A stretch of 64,000 nt of DNA from Dermabacter vaginalis (GCF_001678905.1 NZ_CP012117.1:1674001-1738000), one strand, 5' to 3'; counted from the stretch's first letter, positions 1 to 8,889 are shown. The notes: generated by a model not told the origin, from the sequence alone. Translations and numbers: made by a program.

Positions 1-466
1 TCACGCCGGTCGTGAGACCGAGCATACGGAACACACGCCCCATGATCTCGCCCTGGTATTTCGCGAGGTAGTCATTAACCGTCACGATGTGCACGCCCTT
101 ACCGGCGAGCGCATTGAGGTAGGCGGGAAGTGTGGCGACGAGGGTCTTGCCCTCACCGGTTTTCATCTCGGCAATTTCGCCACGGTGAAGCGCGGCACCG
201 CCCATGAGCTGCACGGGGTAGGCGCGCTGGCCGAGCGTGCGTCGTGCAGCTTCGCGCACGGTCGCGAAAGCCTCGACCTGGATGTCATCGAGAGTTTCGC
301 CGTCGGCGAGGCGCTTCTTGAACTTCTCGGTCTCATCGCGAAGTTCTTCATCGGAGAGTTCGAGGAAGCCCTCCTCGATATCATCAACGCGTTGCGCGAT
401 GTCGGCGAGGCGCTTGCGCTCACGGCCCTCACCGGCACGAAGAATGACGTCGAAAAGCTTGGCCAC
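1..466 (-). CDS. secA: SecA preprotein translocase ATPase, N-terminal part (cut by window edge)
   Basis: Motor ATPase that drives proteins through SecYEG. Only the first 155 or so residues lie in the window. The reverse strand reads M(GTG)[14 protein letters not shown], the usual actinobacterial SecA1 start, followed by an acidic helix ([16 protein letters not shown]) and the nucleotide-binding region [14 protein letters not shown], with Walker A at GEGKT. The GTG at 464-466 is chosen because an AAGGGAG ribosome site lies 8 bases upstream. The gene follows hpf on the same strand, separated by a good hairpin terminator, so it is probably its own transcript. The identity is secure; nothing can be said about the C-terminus. 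Confidence 0.95.
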   Translation of the reverse strand, partial: MAKLFDVILRAGEGRERKRLADIAQRVDDIEEGFLELSDEELRDETEKFKKRLADGETLDDIQVEAFATVREAARRTLGQRAYPVQLMGGAALHRGEIAEMKTGEGKTLVATLPAYLNALAGKGVHIVTVNDYLAKYQGEIMGRVFRMLGLTTGV

Positions 467-630
467 TGGAAAACTCCCTTAGAGGATCTCGTCATGCACG
501 CTCACGTGCGGAACACTCACGGCGCGGTTTCCTTACAGATAACAGCGCGAACCGTCCCAGTCTACGTGGCGAAGGGGGTCCGCGCGCTACTCGAGCGCCC
601 GAACCCCCCGAGGAAGTCGTCACACGCCGG

Positions 631-656
631 AAAAGCCCCCTGCTAACTGGGCTTTT
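631..656 (-). terminator. Intrinsic terminator after hpf
   Basis: AAAAGCCC at 631-638 pairs perfectly with GGGCTTTT at 649-656 around a 10-base loop. Read on the minus strand it follows the hpf stop codon by 15 bases and ends in a T run. The A/T tails are symmetrical, so it could act in both directions. Confidence 0.8.
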
Positions 657-671
657 ACCGTGCAAATAGTT

Positions 672-1316
672 TTATTCCAATTCGATAACGCCATAGTTCC
701 AGCCCTTACGGCGGTACACCACTTTCGGGTTGGAGGTCTCTTCGTCGATGAAGAGGTAGAAGTCGTGGCCAACGAGCTCCATTTGGTAAAGGGCGTCATC
801 GATGCTCATCGGTTGCGCCTTGTGCTTCTTTTCGCGAATCACGATGGGGGAAGTGGGCGCCGATTCCTCGACCGGTTCCTCGCCCTCGTTCTTGAGGTCT
901 TTGCGCCCCTCGTTTTCGGCCTGCACAAAAAGCTCTTCAATGCGTTCGGTATCCGCCTGCATTTTGCGAAGTGTTTCCGCATCGGCACCGTGCCCCCTTG
1001 AGCGTCCGCGGTGACGGTCCTTACGCCGATCGGCAAGGCGACGCAAGCGTTCAAGGAGCTTCGCGAGCGCGAGGTCAAGAGCCGAGTAGAGGTCCCCGGA
1101 GCGCGCTTCGGAGCGGATAACCTGACCCTCGTCATGGACGGTGAGCTCGACACGCTCGCTTTCTTCGGCGCGGCGTGGGTTCTTTTCGGACGAAACCTCG
1201 ACGTCAATTCGCATGGCGCTTGGCGCGAGCTGGGAGACCTTTTCGAGCTTGCCCTCGAGGTGGCGCTGGAAGCGTTCGGAAACGTCCATTTGACGGCCAA
1301 CAACATTGATATCCAT
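672..1316 (-). CDS. hpf: Ribosome hibernation promoting factor, long form
   Basis: Binds the 30S decoding region and, through its C-terminal domain, dimerises 70S ribosomes to 100S in stationary phase. The 214-residue length is that of long HPF. The N-terminal RaiA/YfiA domain starts MDINVVGRQMDVSERFQRH; the C-terminal domain includes PMSIDDALYQMELVGHDFYL and ends VVYRRKGWNYGVIELE, typical of the family. ATG at 1314-1316 is preferred over an upstream in-frame codon because GGAGG sits 8 bases before it. The gene lies downstream of comF with a 152-base leader that contains an unusual anti-SD complement. Confidence 0.96.
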   Translation of the reverse strand: MDINVVGRQMDVSERFQRHLEGKLEKVSQLAPSAMRIDVEVSSEKNPRRAEESERVELTVHDEGQVIRSEARSGDLYSALDLALAKLLERLRRLADRRKDRHRGRSRGHGADAETLRKMQADTERIEELFVQAENEGRKDLKNEGEEPVEESAPTSPIVIREKKHKAQPMSIDDALYQMELVGHDFYLFIDEETSNPKVVYRRKGWNYGVIELE

Positions 1317-1383
1317 GAGAAATCCTCCAGAGTTGAGAAGTGTGTGGGCGGCCACGTTCCGCCCGGTTCTACGGGTGGGTGGT

Positions 1384-1398
1384 TCACCTCCTCCTCAT
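1384..1398 (-). promoter_or_regulatory. Perfect anti-SD complement / five-codon mini-ORF in the hpf leader
   Basis: The minus strand reads ATGAGGAGGAGGTGA, a complete ATG-to-TGA mini-ORF (M-R-R-R). Its last nine bases, AGGAGGTGA, are fully complementary to the 16S rRNA 3' end. No start codon follows at a usable distance; hpf starts 68 bases further on with its own GGAGG. It could be a leader peptide, a standby or decoy ribosome site, or chance. The sequence is seen; the role is inferred. Confidence 0.35.
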
Positions 1399-1468
1399 GA
1401 GGTTCGCAGCGTCCCTGCCGCTTTGAGTCCTTCAATTATGGGACTTCTGACTGAAAACGTACCGCAGG

Positions 1469-2221
1469 TCACACGGGTAGACTTGGAGTGTTTGCGCGCG
1501 GAAGCCTCGCTGAGGCGATCGTGAGTGCCGCGCACGTGCGCACGCCGAGGGCCTCGAGAGCATCGCTCGTCTTCTTGAGAGTGCTGCCGGTTGTCACAAC
1601 ATCGTCGAGAATGACAGCCCGCATGCCCCTCATCCCCTCCCATTCGGCTACCCTTTTCGGGCCGATCACCCGCTCCGTGCCTCGTGCCCTCTCACGCTTG
1701 GTCCGTGAATGTTGACTCATTCCGCTGAGCACTAGCGCCGGTGCCACGCCCACCCTTGCGTGTGCACCCACACTTTCGGCAAGGAGTCGCATATGGTCCT
1801 CTCCCCGACGCCTCACCGCTTCGGCCCGCGAGGGCACGGGGACGATCACGTGTCTGTGCATGCACCCTTCACTGAGCTCAGTGAGGGCATCGGCAAGGAG
1901 AGGCCCCAAGTAGTTGGCGAGAGCAAAATGGCCCCCGTTTTTGTAGTCGAGGATGGCACTTTTCGCGCGCCCTTCATATTCGGCAAGCGTCGCCACACGA
2001 AATGCCGGCGCAATCTCGAGCTCACGACCGTCGGCACTCGGGCGCGCTTCGCACACGCCCTCGCACACGCCCTCCACCCAAACGGTTCCGCGCGAGAATT
2101 CGCCCGCACATTCGTCACACAAGTGAAGGCCGCTCTCACCGCACGGGCATGAGAACGGCACGAGGGACTGCAGCGCGATACTCGCAAACCGCGCGAAGAC
2201 CCGAGGGCAGTCAATGCTCAT
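1469..2221 (-). CDS. comF: ComF family phosphoribosyltransferase-like protein
   Basis: Belongs to the ComF/GntX family: a small Cys cluster (CPCGESGLHLCDEC, about residues 23-36) followed by a type I phosphoribosyltransferase fold with the PRPP loop VILDDVVTTGSTL near the C-terminus. Homologues act in DNA uptake in Bacillus and have poorly defined roles elsewhere; the substrate cannot be read from sequence. ATG at 2219-2221 (MSIDCPRVF) is chosen because upstream codons show no family similarity and run towards lpqB; the ribosome site (AAGGG) is weak and close. It sits between lpqB and hpf, a common actinobacterial order. Confidence 0.88.
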   Translation of the reverse strand: MSIDCPRVFARFASIALQSLVPFSCPCGESGLHLCDECAGEFSRGTVWVEGVCEGVCEARPSADGRELEIAPAFRVATLAEYEGRAKSAILDYKNGGHFALANYLGPLLADALTELSEGCMHRHVIVPVPSRAEAVRRRGEDHMRLLAESVGAHARVGVAPALVLSGMSQHSRTKRERARGTERVIGPKRVAEWEGMRGMRAVILDDVVTTGSTLKKTSDALEALGVRTCAALTIASARLPRANTPSLPV

Positions 2222-2331
2222 ACCCTTATTCGAGCGCGTGGGAGGGGGCATGCCAAGTCCCCTTCGCGAACGTGGGGAAAACCGGCAGCCGTGGAGCACG
2301 TTCCGACGGCTGCGCCGCCACCACCTCGGCT

Positions 2332-4035
2332 CTAGTACAGAGCGATATCTCGCCCGCGCACGTCGATGTGCGCCCACGAATCCACTTTCCTTTGGACGAC
2401 TTGGCCGTCTCCGCTCCCCACGAACATGAGACGTGCCTCGAGCGAGCCGGCCACCGACGTCGTGTTCTCGCGCAACTCGCTCACTTGCTCGAAACCCGTG
2501 TGCATATTCCACGAGATTGCCATGGGCAGGGTGCTTTCTCCCGAAGTTCCCCACAGCAGGATCGATTCCTCGGAATACCACGCGATACCGTCAACGGTCT
2601 CGAGTGCGACGCTTACGCTGAGAGGCTCCGCAAGGCCCAATGGGGCGCCATGCTTCTCTCGCACGATCCCGATGATGCTCAGGGTGATGGCTCCGCGCGA
2701 GCCATGCACGACAGCGAGGCGCACCCCATCCGAGGAGAGGGAAGTGAAGGCAATGTCGGCTGTGGGCTGCCATGGAACGGGAAGCCGTCGCACCTCAACC
2801 GATAAATCGGCGCTCACCGCGATAAGTTCGGGCGCGCCGACGCTCGGCATCGTCCAGGCATACCCAAATTGATCGATGCTCGGGGCACACAACTCTTCGG
2901 CCAGGCTTTCGCGGCGCACATGAGCGTCAGCAGAACGGTCGGTCACGAGAAGCGTTCGGCGATCAAGGCTCACCGCGCTTGCGTAGCGACCGTTGGCGCT
3001 TATTCTGCCCAGCCGAACAGTCTCGGATGCGAGGGCCGGCACGAGCGATGCTCCTCCGGTGTCGCTTGCGAGTGACACGATGCCGCTGTCCCCCGAGCCA
3101 TAGAGCCTGTGGCCCACCGAGGCTTTTACAGGGTGGGAATCAGGGGGAAGGGCGATTTCCTCCCGACCGTCCATGAACACCACTCTTGGGACTCGCTTGA
3201 GGCTCAGAAGGGTTGCGGAGATCTGGGCGAGGGCAAGGGCGCGTTCATCGTGAGGGAGTTCAAGAACCGACGCCGGGGGCTGCACAACGAGGTCACCCGC
3301 CTCATTCCTTGAGAGCGCACTCGGGGCAATGACGCTGCCCTCGTTGAGCGCGGAACGCACAGCATCCTTCAGGTATTGAGGCGGCCCGAGCGCGAGCCGG
3401 TTGAAGGCCGAGGCAAACGTCGATTGACGCAAGAACCATCGAGGATCGGCGACGAGAGCATCTCCCGCATTCGCCACGAAGTACACGCGCACGGGTTCGA
3501 ATAGTCGCGCGAAATCTTCCGACCCGAGCACGAGCGCATCGGGGGTTTCGGAGATTCGCCACTGCCCGTTGACCTGCACGAGGCGAAACTCTGCCTTTTC
3601 CCGCTCGGCATGAAGATTGACCGCGCGAGCCCCGGTGGGTGACACCTTGGAGACTACCGGTACTGTCACGGAAACTTTGTCGCCATCTAATTCCTGGAAT
3701 ACCAGTCCCTCGGTCTCAGAAAATTCAATCCCGGTCATGGGTTTCCACGACTTGCGAATACTCTCCGCAAGGTATTCGCGAGCAGTGCGGTTGCCATCCT
3801 CGACTCCGAGATGCGCGGCAAGGAACCCTCGCACAATATCGATCTTTGTGGCTCCCGGATCGGGCGGTGCCACGGCTGTGTCTCCCTGTGCACCGAGACC
3901 GATCCCCTTCACTGGAGTTGTGTGCACCTCCGAGGAATTGGGGATGCGTGCACATCCCGCGAGCGCCGCGACGCTCGCCCCTGCGAGAACGGCGCGTCGC
4001 CGAAGCATTCGCGCACCGAACGCTTGCCTCTTCAC
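2332..4035 (-). CDS. lpqB: LpqB lipoprotein, partner of the MtrAB two-component system
   Basis: Surface lipoprotein that in mycobacteria contacts the sensor domain of MtrB and modulates signalling. The 567-residue product opens with Arg-rich residues and a lipoprotein signal peptide (LAGASVAALAGC; lipidated Cys28), then a GerMN-type region and a C-terminal propeller-like part. The GTG start at 4033-4035 overlaps the mtrB stop as GTGA, so translation is coupled. Length and position directly after mtrB match the family. Confidence 0.93.
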   Translation of the reverse strand: MKRQAFGARMLRRRAVLAGASVAALAGCARIPNSSEVHTTPVKGIGLGAQGDTAVAPPDPGATKIDIVRGFLAAHLGVEDGNRTAREYLAESIRKSWKPMTGIEFSETEGLVFQELDGDKVSVTVPVVSKVSPTGARAVNLHAEREKAEFRLVQVNGQWRISETPDALVLGSEDFARLFEPVRVYFVANAGDALVADPRWFLRQSTFASAFNRLALGPPQYLKDAVRSALNEGSVIAPSALSRNEAGDLVVQPPASVLELPHDERALALAQISATLLSLKRVPRVVFMDGREEIALPPDSHPVKASVGHRLYGSGDSGIVSLASDTGGASLVPALASETVRLGRISANGRYASAVSLDRRTLLVTDRSADAHVRRESLAEELCAPSIDQFGYAWTMPSVGAPELIAVSADLSVEVRRLPVPWQPTADIAFTSLSSDGVRLAVVHGSRGAITLSIIGIVREKHGAPLGLAEPLSVSVALETVDGIAWYSEESILLWGTSGESTLPMAISWNMHTGFEQVSELRENTTSVAGSLEARLMFVGSGDGQVVQRKVDSWAHIDVRGRDIALY

Positions 4036-5654
4036 TCCGTGTCCCCCTTCTCGACCGGCCGCACGAGCGCGAGCGGCGCCGCAGCGAGTTTCTCCCCTGG
4101 GGTTCGCGGCAAAAGTAGCCGGAACACCGCGGTTTCCCCTTTGACGCCCCAAGCTTCGAGGAGGCCTCCGTGTGCTTCGGCATCCTCTTGCGCAATCGCG
4201 AGCCCAAGCCCCGTTCCGCCTAGCGTATGTGTACGCGAGGGTGCGGCGCGCCAAAACCGATCAAACACCCGCTGCGCCTCTTGCGGGCTTAGGCCTGCAC
4301 CGAAGTCTTGTACCGTGAGTGCGAGCGTCGATCCGCGCGCCGCCGTTCGCACATCAATCACGCCGCCTGAGCCGTGCTCGATCGCATTCGTCAAGAGGTT
4401 CCGCACGATCCGCTCGATGCGCCTCGAATCCATCTCCCCGACGGTATCGTCACTCAAGTGGTGCACGCGGATATCGGCGTCATATTCCCGCGCAATGGGC
4501 ACCAACTGCTCGACCTGCTCGTCAACCAGGCCCGCGAGTGACGTCGGCTTCGCCTCAAGCTCGACCGTGCCGGCCTCGTGCCGTGAAATCTCGAGGAGAT
4601 CCGCGATAAGTGCCTCGAATCGCGCGACTTGCTCCCGCAAGAGTTCGAGACTGCGCTTGCCCGAAGGAGTAAAGGACTCTTTTTCCATCTCGAGCATCGC
4701 GGCGGCCATCTTAATTGTGGTGAACGGCGTGCGTAGCTCGTGGGAGACGTCGGAAACGAAGCGTTTTTCAAGCTCGGAAAGCTCAACGAGCTCGGTAATG
4801 GTCGATTGCAGCGAGGCCGCCATATTGTTGAAGCTCGTTCCCATGCGCGCGAGGTCATCACCACCTTGGATGACAAGGCGATAATCGAGGTCGTTATCCG
4901 AAATATGGTCGACCGCTCGCGCCGCGCGCTTGAGGGGCGTCGTGACGATGCGCGAGATGACGAGGGAGACGAGGAAGAACAACAGTACGAGAACCGCCCC
5001 GCCGATGACGAGGATCGCGTTGACGCGGTCGAGAGTCTCCTGCTCCTGCGAAACCGAATACAGCATGAGGAGTCTGTAGCGGCCCGCACCCGCAACATCA
5101 ATGGTTGTGCCCACGAGGATTGCTGGCCCCGAAACTCCATGCTCAACGTATTCGATGCTCCGATACACGAACTGGTCATTGGCCGCATCGAGTTCCCGCT
5201 CGAATTCAGCGTTCACGAAGGCTGTCAGTGCCCCATTGTTGGTCACAGCGTCGCCCGGGGTTGGCCCCACGGGGATCACTGCGAGTCCTTTAAAGACTTT
5301 TGGATCTCCCGCGGTCACCCCTTCCATGAACGAGATAATCACGTCTTGCCGCTCGTTCACGGACATGCCGACGAGGGGCTCGAGATCGCTCACGAGTGTT
5401 CCTCGCATGGTCTCGGACTGCTCGAGAGAGCGGTCACGCCTCAATTCGTAGAGCGCGTCGGAAATCGCGGTGGAAAGGAAAGTTTCCACAACAAGGATCG
5501 CAAGAACCGACAGGAGCATCGTTGCAAAAACTGCACGTGCCGCGATCGGCCACGTCGAGAATTCGCGAAGGCGAACGCGCCCCGCACTTCGCGAACTGAT
5601 CTGAGAGTCGTCCGCAGCAGCCGGGGGAAAAAGGCGTTCGCGAAGACTACTCAC
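4032..5654 (-). CDS. mtrB: MtrB membrane sensor histidine kinase
   Basis: Sensor kinase for MtrA, controlling cell-wall hydrolases, septation and osmotic responses. The 540 residues show TM1 at about 38-62, an extracytoplasmic sensor domain to about 208, TM2 at 212-236, a HAMP domain, the HisKA box SHELRTP with phospho-acceptor His305, and ATPase boxes N (NLLTNAIEH, 419-427), G1 (DFGAG, 450-454) and G2 (GTGLGLAI, 480-487). The GTG start overlaps the mtrA stop by 8 bases and the 3' end overlaps lpqB by 4. Confidence 0.96.
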   Translation of the reverse strand: MSSLRERLFPPAAADDSQISSRSAGRVRLREFSTWPIAARAVFATMLLSVLAILVVETFLSTAISDALYELRRDRSLEQSETMRGTLVSDLEPLVGMSVNERQDVIISFMEGVTAGDPKVFKGLAVIPVGPTPGDAVTNNGALTAFVNAEFERELDAANDQFVYRSIEYVEHGVSGPAILVGTTIDVAGAGRYRLLMLYSVSQEQETLDRVNAILVIGGAVLVLLFFLVSLVISRIVTTPLKRAARAVDHISDNDLDYRLVIQGGDDLARMGTSFNNMAASLQSTITELVELSELEKRFVSDVSHELRTPFTTIKMAAAMLEMEKESFTPSGKRSLELLREQVARFEALIADLLEISRHEAGTVELEAKPTSLAGLVDEQVEQLVPIAREYDADIRVHHLSDDTVGEMDSRRIERIVRNLLTNAIEHGSGGVIDVRTAARGSTLALTVQDFGAGLSPQEAQRVFDRFWRAAPSRTHTLGGTGLGLAIAQEDAEAHGGLLEAWGVKGETAVFRLLLPRTPGEKLAAAPLALVRPVEKGDTE

Positions 5655-6327
5655 CCGCGCGGTAGCCCACCCCGCGCACCGTCACGATCAGGCGCGGATT
5701 GTCGGGATCAATTTCGATTTTCGAACGCAAGCGTTGCACGTGCACATTCACAAGACGCGTATCTTTTGAGTGCTGATAGCCCCACACTTCCCGCAAAAGA
5801 TCCTCGCGGCTAAACACCTGGGAGGGGTTGCGGGTCATCTGAATGAGAAGACCGAATTCTATCGGAGTAAGGCGGATCGTTTCACCGTTCCTCAGCACCT
5901 GGCGGCGATCAACATTGATCTCGAGATCCCCGAGTGTAAGGATCTCCGCCTCACCGTGCGGTGCTCGGCGCACTCGCGCACGAATGCGCGCAACAAGTTC
6001 CTCGGGTTCGAACGGCTTCGTGAGATAGTCGTCGGCGCCGACCTCAAGCCCCTCGACCACCTTTTCGGTTTCGGTGCGGGCTGTCAGCATGATGATGGGA
6101 ACATTCGAGCTTTCGCGAATGTTCCTGCAAATCTCGATGCCGTCCATTCCGGGCAACATGAGGTCGAGAAGGACGAGGTCAATGTTCTCGCGCTCAAGAA
6201 TGGCGAGTCCTTTACGCGCGTCGGGAGCCGTCACGACGCTATATCCGCGGCCTTCAAGAAGAATTGAGACCATCTCTGCAATTGCGGCATCATCGTCAAT
6301 CGCGAGAATCCTAGGGGGTGTGCTCAT
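5647..6327 (-). CDS. mtrA: MtrA response regulator (OmpR family)
   Basis: DNA-binding partner of MtrB. The receiver domain has acidic residues D11-D13, phospho-acceptor Asp55 in LVLLDLMLPG, and the conserved Thr/Lys switch (MLTA, TKPF). A winged-helix output domain follows (LTPIEFGLLIQM, DTRLVNVHVQRLRSKIE). Its 226 residues are the standard length. ATG at 6325-6327 has AGGA about 8 bases upstream. It is the first gene of the mtrA-mtrB-lpqB operon. Confidence 0.97.
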   Translation of the reverse strand: MSTPPRILAIDDDAAIAEMVSILLEGRGYSVVTAPDARKGLAILERENIDLVLLDLMLPGMDGIEICRNIRESSNVPIIMLTARTETEKVVEGLEVGADDYLTKPFEPEELVARIRARVRRAPHGEAEILTLGDLEINVDRRQVLRNGETIRLTPIEFGLLIQMTRNPSQVFSREDLLREVWGYQHSKDTRLVNVHVQRLRSKIEIDPDNPRLIVTVRGVGYRAGE

Positions 6328-6391
6328 GCCGTTATCCTGCCAGAAACCTGTGATGGTCGAAACTCTTCTTACTCATCAAACTCTGAGAGTC

Positions 6392-8038
6392 TCACACTAT
6401 GAGCATAGGAACGTCACCTTCACGCGTGTATGTGCGACCGCACGCAGTGCATGAAATCGGCTCTACCCGCAGATCAAGTTTGCCATGGCACGCAGGGCAA
6501 CGCATGAGGTTTGCGACCCAGCTTTCCTCGCTCTGGCTTTTCTTTTCCGACGCCACCTGCGCCCCCTCTTTCCCGGAATCACGCGTGGTGCTCCCGTCTG
6601 GTAGTCCCCGTTCATTCCGAACCGCGGCGAGGGCCAGATCGCGCATGCGTTCCATGGTCGCCTCGTTGGCAGCCTCCACATTGAGCCGCACGAGCGGCTC
6701 AGTTCCCGACGCGCGCACCGATAGCCACCAGCGTTCGCTCGGGTCATGGGAATCGTCCCAGTGGGTAAGCGTCACGCCGTCAAGATCATCGCGCCGTGCA
6801 CCCCGCTCGACACACAGCGTTGCGACGCGTTCAAGCACGTCGGTCACTGGCTCTGTGACCCGTGAGTTGATCTCACCGCTTACCGCGTACGGAGCGTAGC
6901 GCTCGAGAAGCGCACTCAAGGGCACCTCTCCCGCCCGTTCAAGTGCGCGCAAAACGTGCAGCGCCGCGAGCATTCCCGAATCAGCAAAGAAAAAGTCGCG
7001 GAAGTAATAGTGCGCAGAGTGCTCGCCGCCGAAAATCGCCTCGCGCTCCGCCATCACCTGCTTGATGATCGAATGCCCCACCTTTGTGCGCACATACTCG
7101 CCGCCAGCCGCCTCAACAATCTCACGGACCGCACGGCTCGAGACGGCGTTGCCAATCACCACGGGGCGTGAGTGAGCGTCGGACCGTGCCCGGGCGATTT
7201 CGCCTTCGGCAATCATCGCGGTGAGCGCGGATGGCGGCACGATCTCGCCTCGCTCGTTCACAACGATGCAGCGATCTGCATCGCCGTCGAACGCGAGACC
7301 GAGATCCGCGCCGCTCTCACGCACCGCCGCTTGCAGGTCCCGGAGGTTCTTCGGCTCCAGGGGGTTCGCTTCGTGATTCGGGAACGTACCGTCGAGATCA
7401 AAAAAGAGCGGGATGATCTCAAGCGAAGGAAGATGAGAGGCGAGTGCCGGGACCGTGTGTCCGGCCATCGCGTTTGCCGCGTCCACCACAACTTTGAGCC
7501 TGCGCGTGCCCTCGAGCGGGACGAGCCGGAGCATCGTCGCGATATAGTCCTCAAGCGTATCTAGTGATTCGAGTCTCCCACCCTCGCGCACGGGAATGCT
7601 TCCTTTGGCAAGGTAAGCGCGCGCACCGTCACGCACGTCAAGAAGCCCGTTGGCGCGCCCCACGGGTTTCGCGTGAGCAAAGCACATTTTAATGCCGTTG
7701 TCGCACGCCGGGTTGTGGGAGGCCGTGATCTGCGCACCCGCTGCGGCAAAGAGCCCACTCGCACAGTAGAGCTGATCGGTCGAACTGAGCCCCGCATACG
7801 CGACAGTAGAGCCTCGCCTTACCGCACCGCGGGCGAATGCGTCCGCGAGATCAGGGCTCGAGATCCGCATATCGTGCGCAACGATAATGTCGCCCGCATC
7901 GAGGTAGTCAGCGAAGGCCGCGCCGAGGGCTCCCGCAACCTCCGGGGTAAGAGTCTCGTAGGCGACGCCACGAATGTCGTAGCTACCGACGATCTTGTCG
8001 AGAATCCCCGCAGCGGATCGCTCTCTCTCAGCGTTCAT
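6392..8038 (-). CDS. manB: Phosphomannomutase/phosphoglucomutase with a fused C-terminal Trm112-like zinc domain
   Basis: Interconverts mannose-6-phosphate and mannose-1-phosphate (possibly also the glucose phosphates), feeding GDP-mannose synthesis with ManC (minus strand near 53 kb). The catalytic phosphoserine is Ser107 in TASHNP; the metal loop DGDADRC and sugar-binding GGEHSAHYYF follow; the C-terminal phosphate-binding loop is RASGTEPLVRL. After residue 480 a Lys/Ser/Glu-rich linker leads to about 40 residues with CPAC and CTAC pairs and a REGDVPMLIV end, a Trm112-like zinc ribbon normally encoded as a separate small gene. The start overlaps DUF3499 by 11 bases. Confidence 0.93.
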   Translation of the reverse strand: MNAERERSAAGILDKIVGSYDIRGVAYETLTPEVAGALGAAFADYLDAGDIIVAHDMRISSPDLADAFARGAVRRGSTVAYAGLSSTDQLYCASGLFAAAGAQITASHNPACDNGIKMCFAHAKPVGRANGLLDVRDGARAYLAKGSIPVREGGRLESLDTLEDYIATMLRLVPLEGTRRLKVVVDAANAMAGHTVPALASHLPSLEIIPLFFDLDGTFPNHEANPLEPKNLRDLQAAVRESGADLGLAFDGDADRCIVVNERGEIVPPSALTAMIAEGEIARARSDAHSRPVVIGNAVSSRAVREIVEAAGGEYVRTKVGHSIIKQVMAEREAIFGGEHSAHYYFRDFFFADSGMLAALHVLRALERAGEVPLSALLERYAPYAVSGEINSRVTEPVTDVLERVATLCVERGARRDDLDGVTLTHWDDSHDPSERWWLSVRASGTEPLVRLNVEAANEATMERMRDLALAAVRNERGLPDGSTTRDSGKEGAQVASEKKSQSEESWVANLMRCPACHGKLDLRVEPISCTACGRTYTREGDVPMLIV

Positions 8039-8405
8039 CGCTCTCGTCCCTCACGAGCGTGAGGCGCCGGCGCCCTGAGGGATGAGGGGCCGACGCTTGC
8101 TCACGTTCATCGGTTCCCACATTCTGGTAACTCGCTTTGGCGTCAGGTTCATCGGCGAGTGCACGCGCAAGCGCGAGCACGTCGTCTTCCGGTTCGAGCG
8201 GGGCCGGGGCCATCACCACCGTCCACCCTCTCGGGGCCGTAAACGCTGCGGCGTGCTGTGCGCACAGGTCGTAGGTGTGAGGCTCGCTCTCGCGTGAAAG
8301 CGGGCCGATGACCGCGGTCGAATCCGCGTACACAAACGTGAGGGTTGCGACGGCTGGCTGAGAACATGAGGACTTTGAGCATGAACGGGCAGACACGACC
8401 ACCAT
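8028..8405 (-). CDS. DUF3499 family protein
   Basis: Small actinobacterial protein of unknown function, recognised by the N-terminal motif RSCSKSSC followed by PAVATLTFVYADSTAVIG and HTYDLCAQHA; the two Cys pairs and His suggest a zinc ribbon. It has 125 residues if ATG at 8403-8405 is used; an in-frame TTG at 8415-8417 is the alternative. Neither start has a clear ribosome site. It is almost always found next to manB and a metallopeptidase-like gene, as here. The C-terminal tail carries a degenerate copy of the 25-nt palindrome (8090-8113). Confidence 0.85.
   Translation of the reverse strand: MVVVSARSCSKSSCSQPAVATLTFVYADSTAVIGPLSRESEPHTYDLCAQHAAAFTAPRGWTVVMAPAPLEPEDDVLALARALADEPDAKASYQNVGTDEREQASAPHPSGRRRLTLVRDESDER
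8090..8113 (+). repeat. Degenerate copy of the 25-nt palindromic element
   Basis: The first 13 bases (CCGACGCTTGCTC) match the copy at 13607 exactly; the right half is diverged but still ends TCGG. It lies in the C-terminal tail of the DUF3499 gene, where the minus-strand frame gives EREQASAP, close to VAEQASEP encoded by the 13607 copy. Confidence 0.5.
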
Positions 8406-8450
8406 CTTACGGCGCAATCACCCACGAACCACACGACGCGGCCGCCCGCG

Positions 8451-8456
8451 TAGGCT
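8451..8456 (+). promoter_or_regulatory. -10 element TAGGCT of a probable leaderless transcript
   Basis: TAGGCT is followed by exactly six bases and then the ATG of the gene at 8463, placing the transcription start at or next to the start codon. No Shine-Dalgarno sequence is present. The same hexamer and spacing occur before the PNP gene. No convincing -35 is seen. Confidence 0.55.
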
Positions 8457-8462
8457 AATGGC

Positions 8463-8876
8463 ATGCCTTTCACACGAAAAGCCGGGCCGCGCAGGCGAGA
8501 TCGGCACGGACGCGGACTGCGAAGCGATCTCATCCCTTCGCATCTTCCGGGGTTCATGACGCCGAGCGACCACTTCGATGCGCTCGTCGCTGAAACGATG
8601 GGGCCCCTGTATGCACGTTTCTCGAAGCTCGAATTCCTCCAGGTCCTCATCGAGGAGGTGCCTCTCGACACGGGTGCACTCGATGCACCGCCACTAGGGC
8701 GATATTTTCCCGGCGACCGTCGGGCACGCCCACGGATCGTCCTTTACCGGCGCGCGATCGAATCGCGCGCGAGAAATCGCGATGAGCTCGCGGAACTCGT
8801 GTATGTCGTCATCCTCGAGAACGTTGCGGTGGCCCTCGGAAAACGGGTTGAGGAGGTCGATCCCTGGGCTGAGTAA
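8463..8876 (+). CDS. Metallopeptidase family protein (zincin-like) lacking the HExxH motif
   Basis: 137 residues resembling the short zincin-like peptidase family adjacent to DUF3499 in actinobacteria: basic start (RRRDRHGRGLR), a core of two short conserved blocks (FLQVLIEEVP, RPRIVLYRRAIE), and the helix that should carry HExxH. Here that helix reads YVVILENVAVALG, so both zinc-binding His residues are gone (L-E-N-V-A). It is therefore probably not a protease. It is the only plus-strand gene in this block, convergent with DUF5719 across 13 bases, and appears leaderless. Confidence 0.72.
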   Translation: MPFTRKAGPRRRDRHGRGLRSDLIPSHLPGFMTPSDHFDALVAETMGPLYARFSKLEFLQVLIEEVPLDTGALDAPPLGRYFPGDRRARPRIVLYRRAIESRARNRDELAELVYVVILENVAVALGKRVEEVDPWAE

Positions 8877-8889
8877 GGCGCGAGTGCGC

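Noticed and set aside
1435-1440. CATAAT as an hpf -10 element
   Set aside because: No acceptable -35 at 16-19 bases upstream, so the promoter was not called.
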